DNA of 64,000 nt from Hydractinia symbiolongicarpus (lineage: Eukaryota > Cnidaria > Hydrozoa > Anthoathecata > Hydractiniidae): assembly GCF_029227915.1 (NCBI RefSeq), contig NC_079877.1, forward strand, positions 32,081,851 through 32,145,850. Reading direction: 5' to 3'. Shown here piece after piece: positions 1 to 11,176 of the stretch (the first letter of the stretch is position 1; each line of letters begins with the position of its first letter). A program made the position numbers and the translations under genes. Below the pieces are notes generated by a model. That model did not search any database and was not told the origin of the DNA. It saw only the letters and a program-made list of their open reading frames with translations.

Positions 1-1491
1 ATAAGGTCACAGTCCGGAATCAGTTCAATTAAGTCCCACACTCAATCGTTTCACTGTTAAAAGCGATACAATTTAGTAATATCGAAAAAAAATCACTAAA
101 TACATGTTGGTACGAATATGTGATGCAACCGTTGTAACTCAAACGGATTGACACCGTTAGAAAGTCAATGAAATGTAATTTTTGAAACTGTCTCTACTTC
201 ATCAGCGCGAACTAAGGGCTAGGAATGGTCCCACATTAGAAAATGACTTATTTATCTTAATTTTTTAATAAAGCGCTACCACAGAGCTTAATGTAATCGC
301 GGAATTCCAGCAATCATGTCAAATTAAAAAGAATGTTATTCCTTGGAGACCAATTGGCTCATTTATCACATTTATAAGGTAACAGTCCAGAATCAGTTCA
401 ATTAAGTCCTACAGTCAATCGTTTCACTGTTAAAAGCGATACAACTTAGTAATATCGGATAAAAATCATAAAATACATGTGGGGACGAATATGTGACCCA
501 ACCATTGTAACTCAAACGGACTGACACCGTTAGGAAGTCAATGAAACGTAGTTTTTGAAACTGTCGCTATTTCTTCAGAGCGCGATAACGGCTAGGATCG
601 GTCCCACAGCAGAGAATGACTTATCTATCTAAATTTTTTAATGAGGCACTATCACAGCGCCCAGTGTAATCGCTGAGTTCCGGCAATCATGTCAAATTAA
701 GAAGAATGTTATTTCTTGGAGTCCAGTTGACTCACTTATCACATTTATAAGGTCCCAGTGCAAAGTTAGTTCAATTAAGTTTCACAGGCAATCGTTTCAC
801 TGTTAAAAGCGATACAACTTAGTAATATCGGAAAAAAATCACTAACTACATGTTGGTACGAATATGTGACGCAACTGTTGTAACTCAAACGGACTGATAC
901 CATTAGAAAGTCAATGAAATATAGTCTTTTAGGATGTCTCTATTTCTTCAGCGCGTGCTAACGGCCAGGATTGGTGCCACAGTAAAAAAAGACTTATTTA
1001 TCTAAATTTTTAAAGAAAGCGCTACCAGAGATCCTAGTGTAATCGCTGAGTTCCAACAATCATGTCAAGTTAAGAAGAATGTTATTTCTTGGATCCAGTT
1101 GACTCACTTATCACATTTATAAGGTCACAGGCCAAACTTATTTCAATTAAGTTCCACAGGCAATCGTTTCACTGTTAAAAGTGATATAACTTAGTAATAT
1201 CCGAAAAATATCACTAAATACATGTCGGTACGAATATGTGACGCAACCGTTGTAACTCAAACGGATTGATACCGGCCAGAAGTCAATGAAATGTAGTTTT
1301 TGAGAATCTCTCTATTTCTTCAGCGCGTGCTAACGGCCAGGATTGGTCCCACAGTATAAAAAGACTTATTTATCTAAATTTTTAAATAAAATGCTACCAC
1401 AGAGCCTAATGTAATTCCTGAAATCAAGCAAACATGTCGAATTAAGAAGAATGTTATTCCTTGTAGTCCAATTGGCTCAGCTATCACATTT
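1..1491 (+). repeat. Partial copy of the 11-monomer HOR (4 monomers)
   Basis: Four monomers starting at 1, 374, 747 and 1119. The first matches the monomers at 1492 and 5591. The next three match 4473, 4846 and 5218 at a constant offset of 4099 bp, with only scattered base changes seen. Diagnostic words shared with the later copy are GGATAAAAATCATAAAATAC, the start AAGGTCCCAGTGCAAAG, and a GGATCC in place of GGGGTCC. The unit is cut by the window edge, so its true left extent is unknown. Confidence 0.88.
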
Positions 1492-4400
1492 ATAAGGTCA
1501 CAGTCCGGAATCAGTTCAATTAAGTCCCACACTCAATCGTTTCACTGTTAAAAGCGATACAACTTAGTAATATCGAAAAAAAATCACTAAATACATGTTG
1601 GTACGAATATGTGATGCAACCGTTGTAACTCAAACGGATTGACACCGTTAGAAAGTCAATGAAATGTAATTTTTGAAACTGTCTCTACTTCATCAGCGCG
1701 AACTAAGGGCTAGAAATGGTCCCACATTAGAAAATGACTTATTTATCTTAATTTTTTAATAAAGCGCTACCACAGAGCTTAATGTAATCGCGGAATTCCA
1801 GCAATCATGTCAAATTAAAAAGAATGTTATTTCTTGGAGACCAATTGGCTCATTTATCACATTTATAAGGTAACAGTCCAGAATCAGTTCAATTAAGTCC
1901 CACACTCAATCGTTTCACTGTTAAAAGCGATACAACTTAGTAATATCGGATAAAAATCACTAAATACATGTGGGGACGAATATGTGACCCAACCGTTGTA
2001 ACTCAAACGGACTGACACCGTTAGGAAGTCAATGAAACGTAGTTTTTGAAACTGTCTCTATTTCTTCAGCGCAAACTAACCGCTAGGATTGGTCCCACAG
2101 TAAAAAATGACTTATTTATCTTAATTTTTAAATAAATCGCTACAACAGCGCCCAGTGTAATCGCTGAGTTCCAGCAATCATGTCAAGTTAAGCACAACGT
2201 TATTTCTTGTATTCAAACTGGCATACTTATCACATTTATAAGGTCAAAGTCCACAATCAGTTCAATAAAGTCCCACAGTCAAACGTTTCACTGTTAAAAG
2301 CGATGCAACCTAGTAATATGAGAAAAATATGGCTAAATACATGTTAGTACGAATAAGTGACCCAACCGTTGTAACTCAAACGGACTGATACCGTTAGAAA
2401 ATCAATGAAATTTGGTTTTTGAAACTGTCGCTATTTCTTCAGCGCGCGATAAGGGCTAGGATTCGTCCCGCTGTAAAGAATGACTTATTTATCTAAATTT
2501 TTAAATGAAGCGCTACCACAGCGCCCAGTGCAATCGCTGAGTTCCGGTAATCACGTCAAACTAAGAAGAATGTTATTTCTTGGGGTCCAATTGGCTCACT
2601 TATAACATTTTTAAGTTCACAGTCTAGAATCAGTTCAATTAAGTCCCACAGTCAATCGTTGCACTGTTTAAAGCGATACAACTTAGTAATATCGGAAAAA
2701 AGTCACTAAATACATGTTGGTACGAATATCTGACGCAACCGTTGTAACTCAAACGGATTGATACCGCTAGAAAGTCAATGAAATGTGGTTTTTGAAACTG
2801 TCGCTATTTCTTCAGCGCGCGATAAGGGCTAGGATTGGTCCCACTGTAAAGAATGACTTATTTATCTAAATTTTTAAATGAAGGGCTACCACAGCGCCCA
2901 GTGCAATCACTGAGTTCCGGCAAACACGTCAAATTTGAAGAATGTTATTTCTTGGGGTCCAATTGTCTCATTTATCACATTTATCAGGTCACAGTCCAAA
3001 GTTAGTTCATTACGTCCCACAGCCAATCGTTTCACTGTTAAAAGCGATGCAACCTAGTAATATCAGAAAAATATCGCTAAATACATGTTGGTACGAATAT
3101 GTGACGCAACCGTTATAACTCAAACGGATTGATACCGCTAGAAAGTCAATGAAATGTAGTTTTTGAAACAGTCTCTATTTCTTCAGCGCGAACTAACGGC
3201 TAGGATTGGTCCCACAGTAAAAAATAACGTATTTATCTTAATTTTTAATTAAAGCGTTACCACAACGCCCAGTGTAATCGCTGAGTTCCAGCAATCATGT
3301 CAAATTAAGAAGAATGTTATTTCTTGGGGTCCAATTGACTCACTTATCACATTTATAAGGTCACAGTCCAGAAACAATTCAATTAAGTCCCACAGTCAAT
3401 CGTTTCACTGTTTAAAGCGATACAACTTAGTAATATCGGAAAAAAGTCACTAAATACATGTTGGTACGAATATGTGACGCAACCGTTGTATCTCAAACGG
3501 ATTGACACCGTTAGAAAGGCAATGAAATGTAGTCTTTTTGAATGTCTCTATTTCTTCAACGCGTGCTAACGGCCAGGATTGGTGCCACAGTAAAAAAAGA
3601 CTTATTTATCTAAATTTTTAAAGAAAGCGCTACCAGAGATCCTAGTGTAATCGCTGAGTTCCGGCAATCATGTCAAATTAAGAAGAATGTTATTTCTTGG
3701 ATCCAGTTGACTCACTTATCACATTTATAAGGTCACAGGCCAAACTTATTTTAATTAAGTTCCACAGGCAATCGTTTCACTGTTAAAAGCGATTTAACTT
3801 ATTATTATCCGAAAAATATCACTAAATACAAGTTGGTACGAATATGTGACGCAACCGTTGTAACTCAAACGGATTGATACTGGCAAGAAGTCAGTGAAAT
3901 GTAGTTTTTGAGAATCTCTCTATTTCTTTAGCGCGTGCTAACGGCCAGGATTGGTCCCACAGTATAAAAAGACTTATATATCTAAATTTTTAAATAAAGT
4001 GCTACCATAGATCCTAGTGTAATTCCTGAAATCCATCAATCATGTCGAATTAAGAAGAATGTTATGCCTTGGGGTCCAGTTGGCTCACTTATCACATTTA
4101 TAAGGTCACAGTCCAGAATGAGTTCAATTAAGTCCCACAGTCAATCGTTTCACTGTTAAAAGCGATACAACTTAGTAATATCGGAAAAAAATACCTAAAC
4201 ACATATTGGTACGAATATGTGACGCAACCGTTGTAACTCAAACGGATTGACACCGTTAGAAAGTCAATGAAATTTTGTTTTGGAAACTGTCTCCACTTCT
4301 TCAGCGCAAACTAACGGCTAGGATTTGTCCCACAGTAAAAAGTGACTTATTTATCTTAATTTTTAAATAAATCGCTACAACAGCGCCCAGTGTAATCGCT

Positions 4401-5590
4401 GAGTTCCAGCAATCATGTCAAGTTAAGCACAACGTTATTTCTTGTAGTCAAACTGGCATACTTATCACATTTATAAGGTCACAGGCCAAACTTATTTCAA
4501 TTAAGTCCCACAGTCAATCGTTTCACTGTTAAAAGCGATACAACTTAGTAATATCGGATAAAAATCATAAAATACATGTGGGGACGAATATGTGACCCAA
4601 CCATTGTAACTCAAACGGACTGACACCGTTAGGAAGTCAATGAAACGTAGTTTTTGAAACTGTCGCTATTTCTTCAGCGCGCGATAACGGCTAGGATCGG
4701 TCCCACAGTAGAGAATGACTTATCTATCTAAATTTTTTAATGAGGCACTATCACAGCGCCCAGTGTAATCGCTGAGTTCCGGCAATCATGTCAAATTAAG
4801 AAGAATGTTATTTCTTGGAGTCCAGTTGACTCACTTATCACATTTATAAGGTCCCAGTGCAAAGTTAGTTCAATTAAGTTTCACAGGCAATCGTTTCACT
4901 GTTAAAAGCGATACAACTTAGTAATATCGGAAAAAAATCACTAACTACATGTTGGTACGAATATGTGACGCAACTGTTGTAACTCAAACGGACTGATACC
5001 ATTAGAAAGTCAATGAAATATAGTCTTTTAGGATGTCTCTATTTTTTCAGCGCGTGCTAACGGCCAGGATTGGTGCCACAGTAAAAAAAGACTTATTTAT
5101 CTAAATTTTTAAAGAAAGCGCTACCAGAGATCCTAGTGTAATCGCTGAGTTCCAACAATCATGTCAAGTTAAGAAGAATGTTATTTCTTGGATCCAGTTG
5201 ACTCACTTATCACATTTATAAGGTCACAGGCCAAACTTATTTCAATTAAGTTCCACAGGCAATCGTTTCACTGTTAAAAGTGATATAACTTAATAATATC
5301 CGAAAAATATCACTAAATACATGTCGGTACGAATATGTGACGCAACCGTTGTAACTCAAACGGATTGATACCGGCCAGAAGTCAATGAAATGTAGTTTTT
5401 GAGAATCTCTCTATTTCTTCAGCGCGTGCTAACGGCCAGGATTGGTCCCACAGTATGAAAAGACTTATTTATCTAAATTTTTAAATAAAATGCTACCACA
5501 GAGCCTAATGTAATTCCTGAAATCAAGCAAACATGTCGAATTAAGAAGAATGTTATTCCTTGTAGTCCAATTGGCTCAGCTATCACATTT
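1492..5590 (+). repeat. Complete 11-monomer HOR unit, 4099 bp
   Basis: Eleven distinguishable monomers start at about 1492, 1865, 2238, 2610, 2983, 3357, 3730, 4100, 4473, 4846 and 5218. The same order resumes at 5591, where the monomer at 1492 reappears. The monomer at 4473 is itself a chimera: its first ~45 bases resemble the 1119 type (ACAGGCCAAACTTATTTC) and the rest resembles the 374 type. Neighbouring monomers differ clearly from each other, while the corresponding monomers 4099 bp apart are nearly identical, which is the defining pattern of a higher-order repeat. Confidence 0.9.
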
Positions 5591-5963
5591 ATAAGGTCAC
5601 AGTCCGGAATCAGTTCAATTAAGTCCCACACTCAATCGTTTCACTGTTAAAAGCGATACAACTTAGTAATATCGAAAAAAAATCACTAAATACATGTTGG
5701 TACGAATATGTGATGCAACCGTTGTAACTCAAACGGATTGACACCGTTAGAAAGTCAATGAAATGTAATTTTTGAAACTGTCTCTACTTCATCAGCGCGA
5801 ACTAAGGGCTAGAAATGGTCCCACATTAGAAAATGACTTATTTATCTTAATTTTTTAATAAAGCGCTACCACAGAGCTTAATGTAATCGCGGAATTCCAG
5901 CAATCATGTCAAATTAAAAAGAATGTTATTCCTTGGAGACCAATTGGCTCATTTATCACATTT
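5591..5963 (+). repeat. Representative 373-bp satellite monomer with landmarks
   Basis: This monomer serves as a reference. In order it holds: ATAAGGT at its start; a first GTCCCACA box (5623-5630); the block GTTTCACTGTTAAAAGCGAT (5638-5657); a variable A-rich stretch (about 5673-5690) where subtypes differ most; TACGAATATGTGA (5701-5713); the dyad CCGTT-N8-AACGG (5719-5736); a moderately variable centre; a second GTCCCACA box (5818-5825); an AT-only-like tract (about 5838-5862); the GCGCTACCAC segment (5863-5872), whose right arm is AGAGC here but AGCGC in most monomers; and a T/A-rich end with CATTTATCA-like words. By hand count 130 of 373 bases are G or C. Near-identical copies lie at 1 and 1492. 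Confidence 0.92.
5719..5736. other. Dyad CCGTT-N8-AACGG, example of a conserved element
   Basis: The sequence CCGTTGTAACTCAAACGG has inverted 5-base arms. In many monomers the arms extend to CAACCGTT and AACGGATTG, with one bulged base. It is present in most monomers. Some subtypes break the left arm (CCGCTGTAACTC, for example 17270, 28440; CCCTTG, for example 19872) while keeping AACGG. A conserved dyad is compatible with a dimeric DNA-binding protein, but this is inference. Confidence 0.7.
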
Positions 5964-8197
5964 ATAAGGTAACAGTCCAGAATCAGTTCAATTAAGTCCC
6001 ACACTCAATCGTTTCACTGTTAAAAGCGATACAACTTAGTAATATCGGATAAAAATCACTAAATACATGTGGGGACGAATATGTGACCCAACCGTTGTAA
6101 CTCAAACGGGCTGACACCGTTAGGAAGTCAATGAAACGTAGTTTTTGAAACTGTCTCTATTTCTTCAGCGCAAACTAACCGCTAGGATTGGTCCCACAGT
6201 AAAAAATGACTTATTTATCTTAATTTTTAAATAAATCGCTACAACAGCGCCCAGTGTAATCGCTGAGTTCCAGCAATCATGTCAAGTTAAGCACAACGTT
6301 ATTTCTTGTAGTCAAACTGGCATACTTATCACATTTATAAGGTCAAAGTCCACAATCAGTTCAATAAAGTCCCACAGTCAAACGTTTCACTGTTAAAAGC
6401 GATGCAACCTAGTAATATGAGAAAAATATGGCTAAATACATGTTGGTACGAATATCTGACGCAACCGTTGTAACTCAAACGGATTGATACCGCTAGAAAG
6501 TCAATGAAATGTGGTTTTTGAAACTGTCGCTATTTCTTCAGCGCGCGATAAGGGCTAGGATTCGTCCCACTGTAAAGAATGACTTATTTATCTAAATTTT
6601 TAAATGAAGGGCTACCACAGCGCCCAGTGCAATCACTGAGTTCCGGCAAACACGTCAAATTTGAAGAATGTTATTTCTTGGGGTCCAATTGTCTCATTTA
6701 TCACATTTATCAGGTCACAGTCCAAAGTTAGTTCATTACGTCCCACAGCCAATCGTTTCACTGTTAAAAGCGATGCAACCTAGTAATATCAGAAAAATAT
6801 CGCTAAATACATGTTGGAACGAATATGTGACGCAACCGTTGTAACTCAAACGGATTGATACCGCTAGAAAGTCAATGAAATGTAGTTTTTGAAACAGTCT
6901 CTATTTCTTCAGCGCGAACTAACGGCTAGGATTGGTCCCACAGTAAAAAATAACGTATTTATCTTAATTTTTAATTAAAGCGTTACCACAACGCCCAGTG
7001 TAATCGCTGAGTTCCAGCAATCATGTCAAATTAAGAAGAATGTTATTTCTTGGGGTCCAATTGACTCACTTATCACATTTATAAGGTCACAGTCCAGAAA
7101 CAATTCAATTAAGTCCCACAGTCAATCGTTTCACTGTTTAAAGCGATACAACTTAGTAATATCGGAAAAAAGTCACTAAATACATGTTGGTACGAATATG
7201 TGACGCAACCGTTGTATCTCAAACGGATTGACACCGTTAGAAAGTCAATGAAATGTAGTCTTTTAGAATGTCTCTATTTCTTCAACGCGTGCTAACGGCC
7301 AGGATTGGTGCCACAGTAAAAAAACACTAATTTATCTAAATTTTTAAAGAAAGCGCTACCAGAGATCCTAGTGTAATCGCTGAGTTCCGGCAATCATGTC
7401 AAATTAAGAAGAATGTTATTTCTTGGATCCAGTTGACTCACTTATCACATTTATAAGGTCACAGGCCAAACTTATTTTAATTAAGTTCCACAGGCAATCG
7501 TTTCACTGTTAAAAGCGATTTAACTTATTATTATCCGAAAAATATCACTAAATACATGTTGGTACGAATATGTGACGCAACCGTTGTAACTCAAACGGAT
7601 TGATACTGGCAAGAAGTCAATGAAATGTAGTTTTTGAGAACCTCTCTATTTCTTTAGCGCGTTCTAACGGCCAGGATTGGTCCCACAGTATAAAAAGACT
7701 TATATATCTAAATTTTTAAATAAAGTGCTACCATAGAGCCTAGTGTAATTCCTGAAATCCATCAATCATGTCGAATTAAGAAGAATGTTATGCCTTGGGG
7801 TCCAGTTGGCTCACTTATCACATTTATAAGGTCACAGTCCAGAATGAGTTCAATTAAGTCCCACAGTCAATCGTTTCACTGTTAAAAGCGATACAACTTA
7901 GTAATATCGGAAAAAATACCTAAACACATATTGGTACGAATATGTGACGCAACCGTTGTAACTCAAACGGATTGACACCGTTAGAAAGTCAATGAAATTT
8001 TGTTTTGGAAACTGCCTCTACTTCTTCAGCGCAAACTAACGGCTAGGATTGGTCCCACAGTAAAAAGTGACTTATTTATCTTAATTTTTAAATAAATCGC
8101 TACAACAGCGCCCAGTGTAATCGCTGAGTTCCAGCAATCATGTCAAGTTAAGCACAACGTTATTTCTTGTAGTCAAACTGGCATACTTATCACATTT

Positions 8198-8942
8198 ATA
8201 AGGTCAAAGTCCACAATCAGTTCAATAAAGTCCCACAGTCAAACGTTTCACTGTTAAAAGCGATGCAACCTAGTAATATGAGAAAAATATGGCTAAATAC
8301 ATGTTAGTACGAATATGTGACCCAACCGTTGTAACTCAAACGGACTGATACCGTTAGAAAATCAATGAAATGTGGTTTTTGAAACTGTCGCTATTTCTTC
8401 AGCGCGCGATAACCGCTAGAATCGGTCCCACAGTAGAGAATGACTTATTTATCTCAATTTTTAAATAAAGCGCTATCACAGCGCTCAGTGCAATCGCTAA
8501 GTTCCAGCAATCATGTCAAATTAAGAAGAATGTTATTTCTTGGGGTCCAGTTGGCTCACTTATTACATTTATAAGGTCACAGTCCAGAATGAGTTCAATT
8601 AAGTCCCACAGTCAATCGTTTCATTGTTAGAAGCGATACAACTTAGTAATATCGGAAAAAAATATCTAAACACATGTTGGCACGAATATGTGACGCAACC
8701 GCTGTAACTGAAACGGATTGACACCGTTAGAAAGTCAATGAAATGTAGTCTTTTAGAATGTCTCTATTTCTTCAACGCGGGCTAACGGCCAGGATTGGTG
8801 CCACAGTAAAAAAAGACTTATTTATCTAAATTTTTAAAGAAAGCGCTACCAGAGATCCTAGTGTAATCGCTGAGTTCCGGCAATCATGTCAAATTAAGAA
8901 GAATGTTATTTCTTGGATCCAGTTGACTCACTTATCACATTT
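8198..8942 (+). repeat. Two transition monomers between HOR families
   Basis: The monomer at 8198 begins and continues like 2238 (GAGAAAAATATGGCTAAATAC), then has its own ending with CGATAACCGCTAGAATCGG. The monomer at about 8570 is a chimera. Its first half carries TCATTGTTAGAAGCGATAC and CCGCTGTAACTGAAACGG, as in monomers at 17137 and 30173. Its second half carries AGTCTTTTAGAATGTCTC and TTGGTGCCAC, as at 7255. They separate the 11-mer family on the left from the 6-mer family on the right. Confidence 0.75.
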
Positions 8943-10332
8943 ATAAGGTCACAGGCCAAACTTATTTCAATTAAGTTCCACTGGCAATCGTTTCACTGTT
9001 AAAAGCGATTTAACTTAGTATTATCCGAAAAATATCACTAAATACATGTTGGTACGAATATGTGACGCAACCGTTGTAACTCAAACGGATTGATACCGGC
9101 AAGAAGTCAATGAAATGTAGTTTTTGAGAATCTCCATATTTCTTTAGCGCGTGCTAACGGCCAGGATTGGTCCCACAGTATAAAAAGACTTATATATCTA
9201 AATTTTTAAATAAACTGCTACCATAGAGCCTAGTGTAATTCCTGAAATCCATCAATCATGTCGAATTAAGAAGAATGTTATTCCTTGTGGTCCAGTTGGC
9301 TCACTTATCACATTGATAAGGTCACAGTCCAGAATGAGTTCAATTAACTCCCACAGTCAATCGTTTCACTGTTAAAAGCGATACAACTTAGTAATATCGG
9401 AAAAAAATACCTAAACACATATTGGTACGAATATGTGACGCAACCGTTGTAACTCAATCGGATTGACACCGTTAGAAAGTCAATGAAATTTTTTTTTGGA
9501 AACTTTCTCTACTTCTTCAGCGCAAACTAACGGCTAGGATTGGTCCCACAGTAAAAAGTGACTTATTTATCTTAATTTTTAAATAAATCGCTACAACAGC
9601 GCCCAGTGTAATCGCTGAGTTCCAGCAATTATGTCAAGTTAAGCACAACGTTATTTCTTGTAGTCAAACTGGCATACTTATCACATTTATAAGGTCAAAG
9701 TCCACAATCAGTTCAATAAAGTACAACAGTCAAACGTTTCACTGTTAAAAGCGATGCAACCTAGTAATATCCGAACACTATCGCTAAATACATGTTGGTA
9801 CGAATATGTGACGCAACCGTTGTAACTCAAACGGATTTATACCGCTAGAAAGTCAATGAAATGTAGTTTTGGCAACTGTTCCTATTTATTCAGCGCGTGC
9901 TAACGGCCAGAATTGGTCCCACAGTAAGAAATGACTTATTTATCTGAGTTTTTAAATGAAGCGCTACCACAGCGCCCAGTGTAATCGGTGAATTCCAGCA
10001 ATCATGTGAAAGTAAGAAGAATGTTATTTCTTGGAGTCCAATTGTCTCACTTTTAACATTTATAAAGTCACAGTCCGGAATCAGTTCAATTAACTCCCAC
10101 AGTCAATCGTTTCACTGTTAAAAGCGATGCAACCTAGTAATATGAGAAAACAAAGCTAAATACATGTTAGTACGAATATGTGACCCAACCGTTGTAACTC
10201 AAACGGACTGATACCGTTAGAAAATCAATGAAATGTGGTTTTTGAAACTGTCGCTATTTCTTCAGCGCGCGATAACGGCTAGGATTCGTCCCACTGTAAA
10301 GAATGACTTATTTATCTAAATTTTTAAATGAA

Positions 10333-10347
10333 GCGCTACCACAGCGC
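10333..10347. other. Dyad GCGCT-N5-AGCGC, example of a conserved element
   Basis: GCGCTACCACAGCGC has five-base inverted arms around ACCAC. It lies just after the AT-rich tract of the monomer and occurs in a large share of the monomers. Variants break one arm, for example GCTCTACAACAGCGC near 20015 and GCGCTACCACAGAGC at 5863. It is the most GC-rich word of the monomer. Confidence 0.72.
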
Positions 10348-10419
10348 CCAGTGCAATCACTGAGTTCCGGCAAACACGTCAAATTATGAAGAATGTTATT
10401 TCTTGGGGTCCAATTGTCT

Positions 10420-10437
10420 CATTTATCACATTTATCA
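10420..10437 (+). repeat. Two adjacent copies of CATTTATCA
   Basis: CATTTATCACATTTATCA is a 9-base direct duplication at the end of the monomer, present in subtypes that begin ATCAGG. Other subtypes have a degenerate form, CACTTATCACATTTATAA. It explains the repeated Leu-Ser-His triplet in the spurious small reading frames. Confidence 0.85.
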
Positions 10438-11176
10438 GGTCACAGTCCAAAGTTAGTTCATTACGTCCCACAGCCAATCGTTTCACTATTAAAAGCGATG
10501 CAACCTAGTAATATCAGAAAAATATCGCTAAATACATGTTGGTACGAATATGTGACGCAACCGTTGTAACTCAATCGGATTGATACCGCCAGAAATTCAA
10601 TGAAATGTAGTTTTTGAAACAGTCTCTATTTCTTCAGCGCGAACTAACGGCTAGGATTGGTCCCACAGTAAAAAATAACTTATTTATCTTAATTTTTAAA
10701 TAAAGCGCTACCACAGCACTCAGTGCAATCACTGAGTTCCGGCAATCACGTCAAATTAAGAAAGATGTTATTCCTTGGGGTCCAATTGTCTCATTTATTA
10801 CATTTATCAGGTCACAGCCCACAGTTAGTTCATTAAGTCCCACATTCAATCTTTTCATTGTTAAAAGCGATGCAACCTAGTAATATCAGAAAAATATCGC
10901 TAAATACATGTTGGTACAAATATGTGACGCAACCCTTGTAACTCAAACGGATTGATACCGCTAGAAATTCAATGAAATGTAGTTTTTGAAACAGTCTCTA
11001 TTTCTTCAGCGCGAACTAACGGCTAGGATTGGTGCCACAGTAAAAAAAGACTTATTTATCTAAATTTTTTAAGAAAGCGCCACCAGAGATCCTAGTGTAA
11101 TCGCTGAGTTCCGGCAATCATGTCAAATTAAGAAGAATGTTATTTCTTGGATCCAGTTGACTCACTTATCACATTT

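Larger units (their letters stand above)
5591..8197 (+). repeat. Second 11-mer HOR copy, truncated and missing one monomer
   Basis: Seven monomers follow the same order as 1492 onward. The offset to the previous unit is 4099 bp up to about 6430, then changes to 3726 bp (for example 2985 matches 6711, 4100 matches 7826). The 373-bp difference is exactly one monomer. Monomer 6337 starts like 2238 and ends like 2610, so the missing piece was removed in register between these two. At 8198 the expected next monomer (the 4473 type) is replaced by one resembling 2238. Confidence 0.88.
8943..11176 (+). repeat. 6-monomer HOR unit, first copy (2234 bp)
   Basis: Six monomers start at 8943 (A), 9316 (B), 9689 (C), 10062 (D), 10434 (E) and 10806 (F). 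A and B are clearly the same subtypes as 7456 and 7826 of the left region, and E resembles 6711, so this HOR was assembled partly from the 11-mer family. A is marked by GATTTAACTTAGTATTATCC, B by ATACCTAAACACATATTGG, C by CCGAACACTATCGC, D by an ATAAAG start, E by ATCAGGTCACAGTCCAAAG and F by CAGCCCACAGTTAG. Confidence 0.88.

Noticed and set aside
5691-5707. CENP-B-box-like word on the minus strand, ATTCGTACCAACATGTA
   Set aside because: It fits the TTCGNNNNA half of the box but has ATGT where CGGG is required. Subtypes with GGGGACG lose even the A. I do not call it a CENP-B site.
5858-5863. AATAAA words in the AT tract and TTTATAAGG at monomer starts, resembling polyadenylation and TATA signals
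   Set aside because: Expected by chance in AT-rich DNA and present throughout the array without any gene. Satellite transcription is possible but cannot be concluded from these words.
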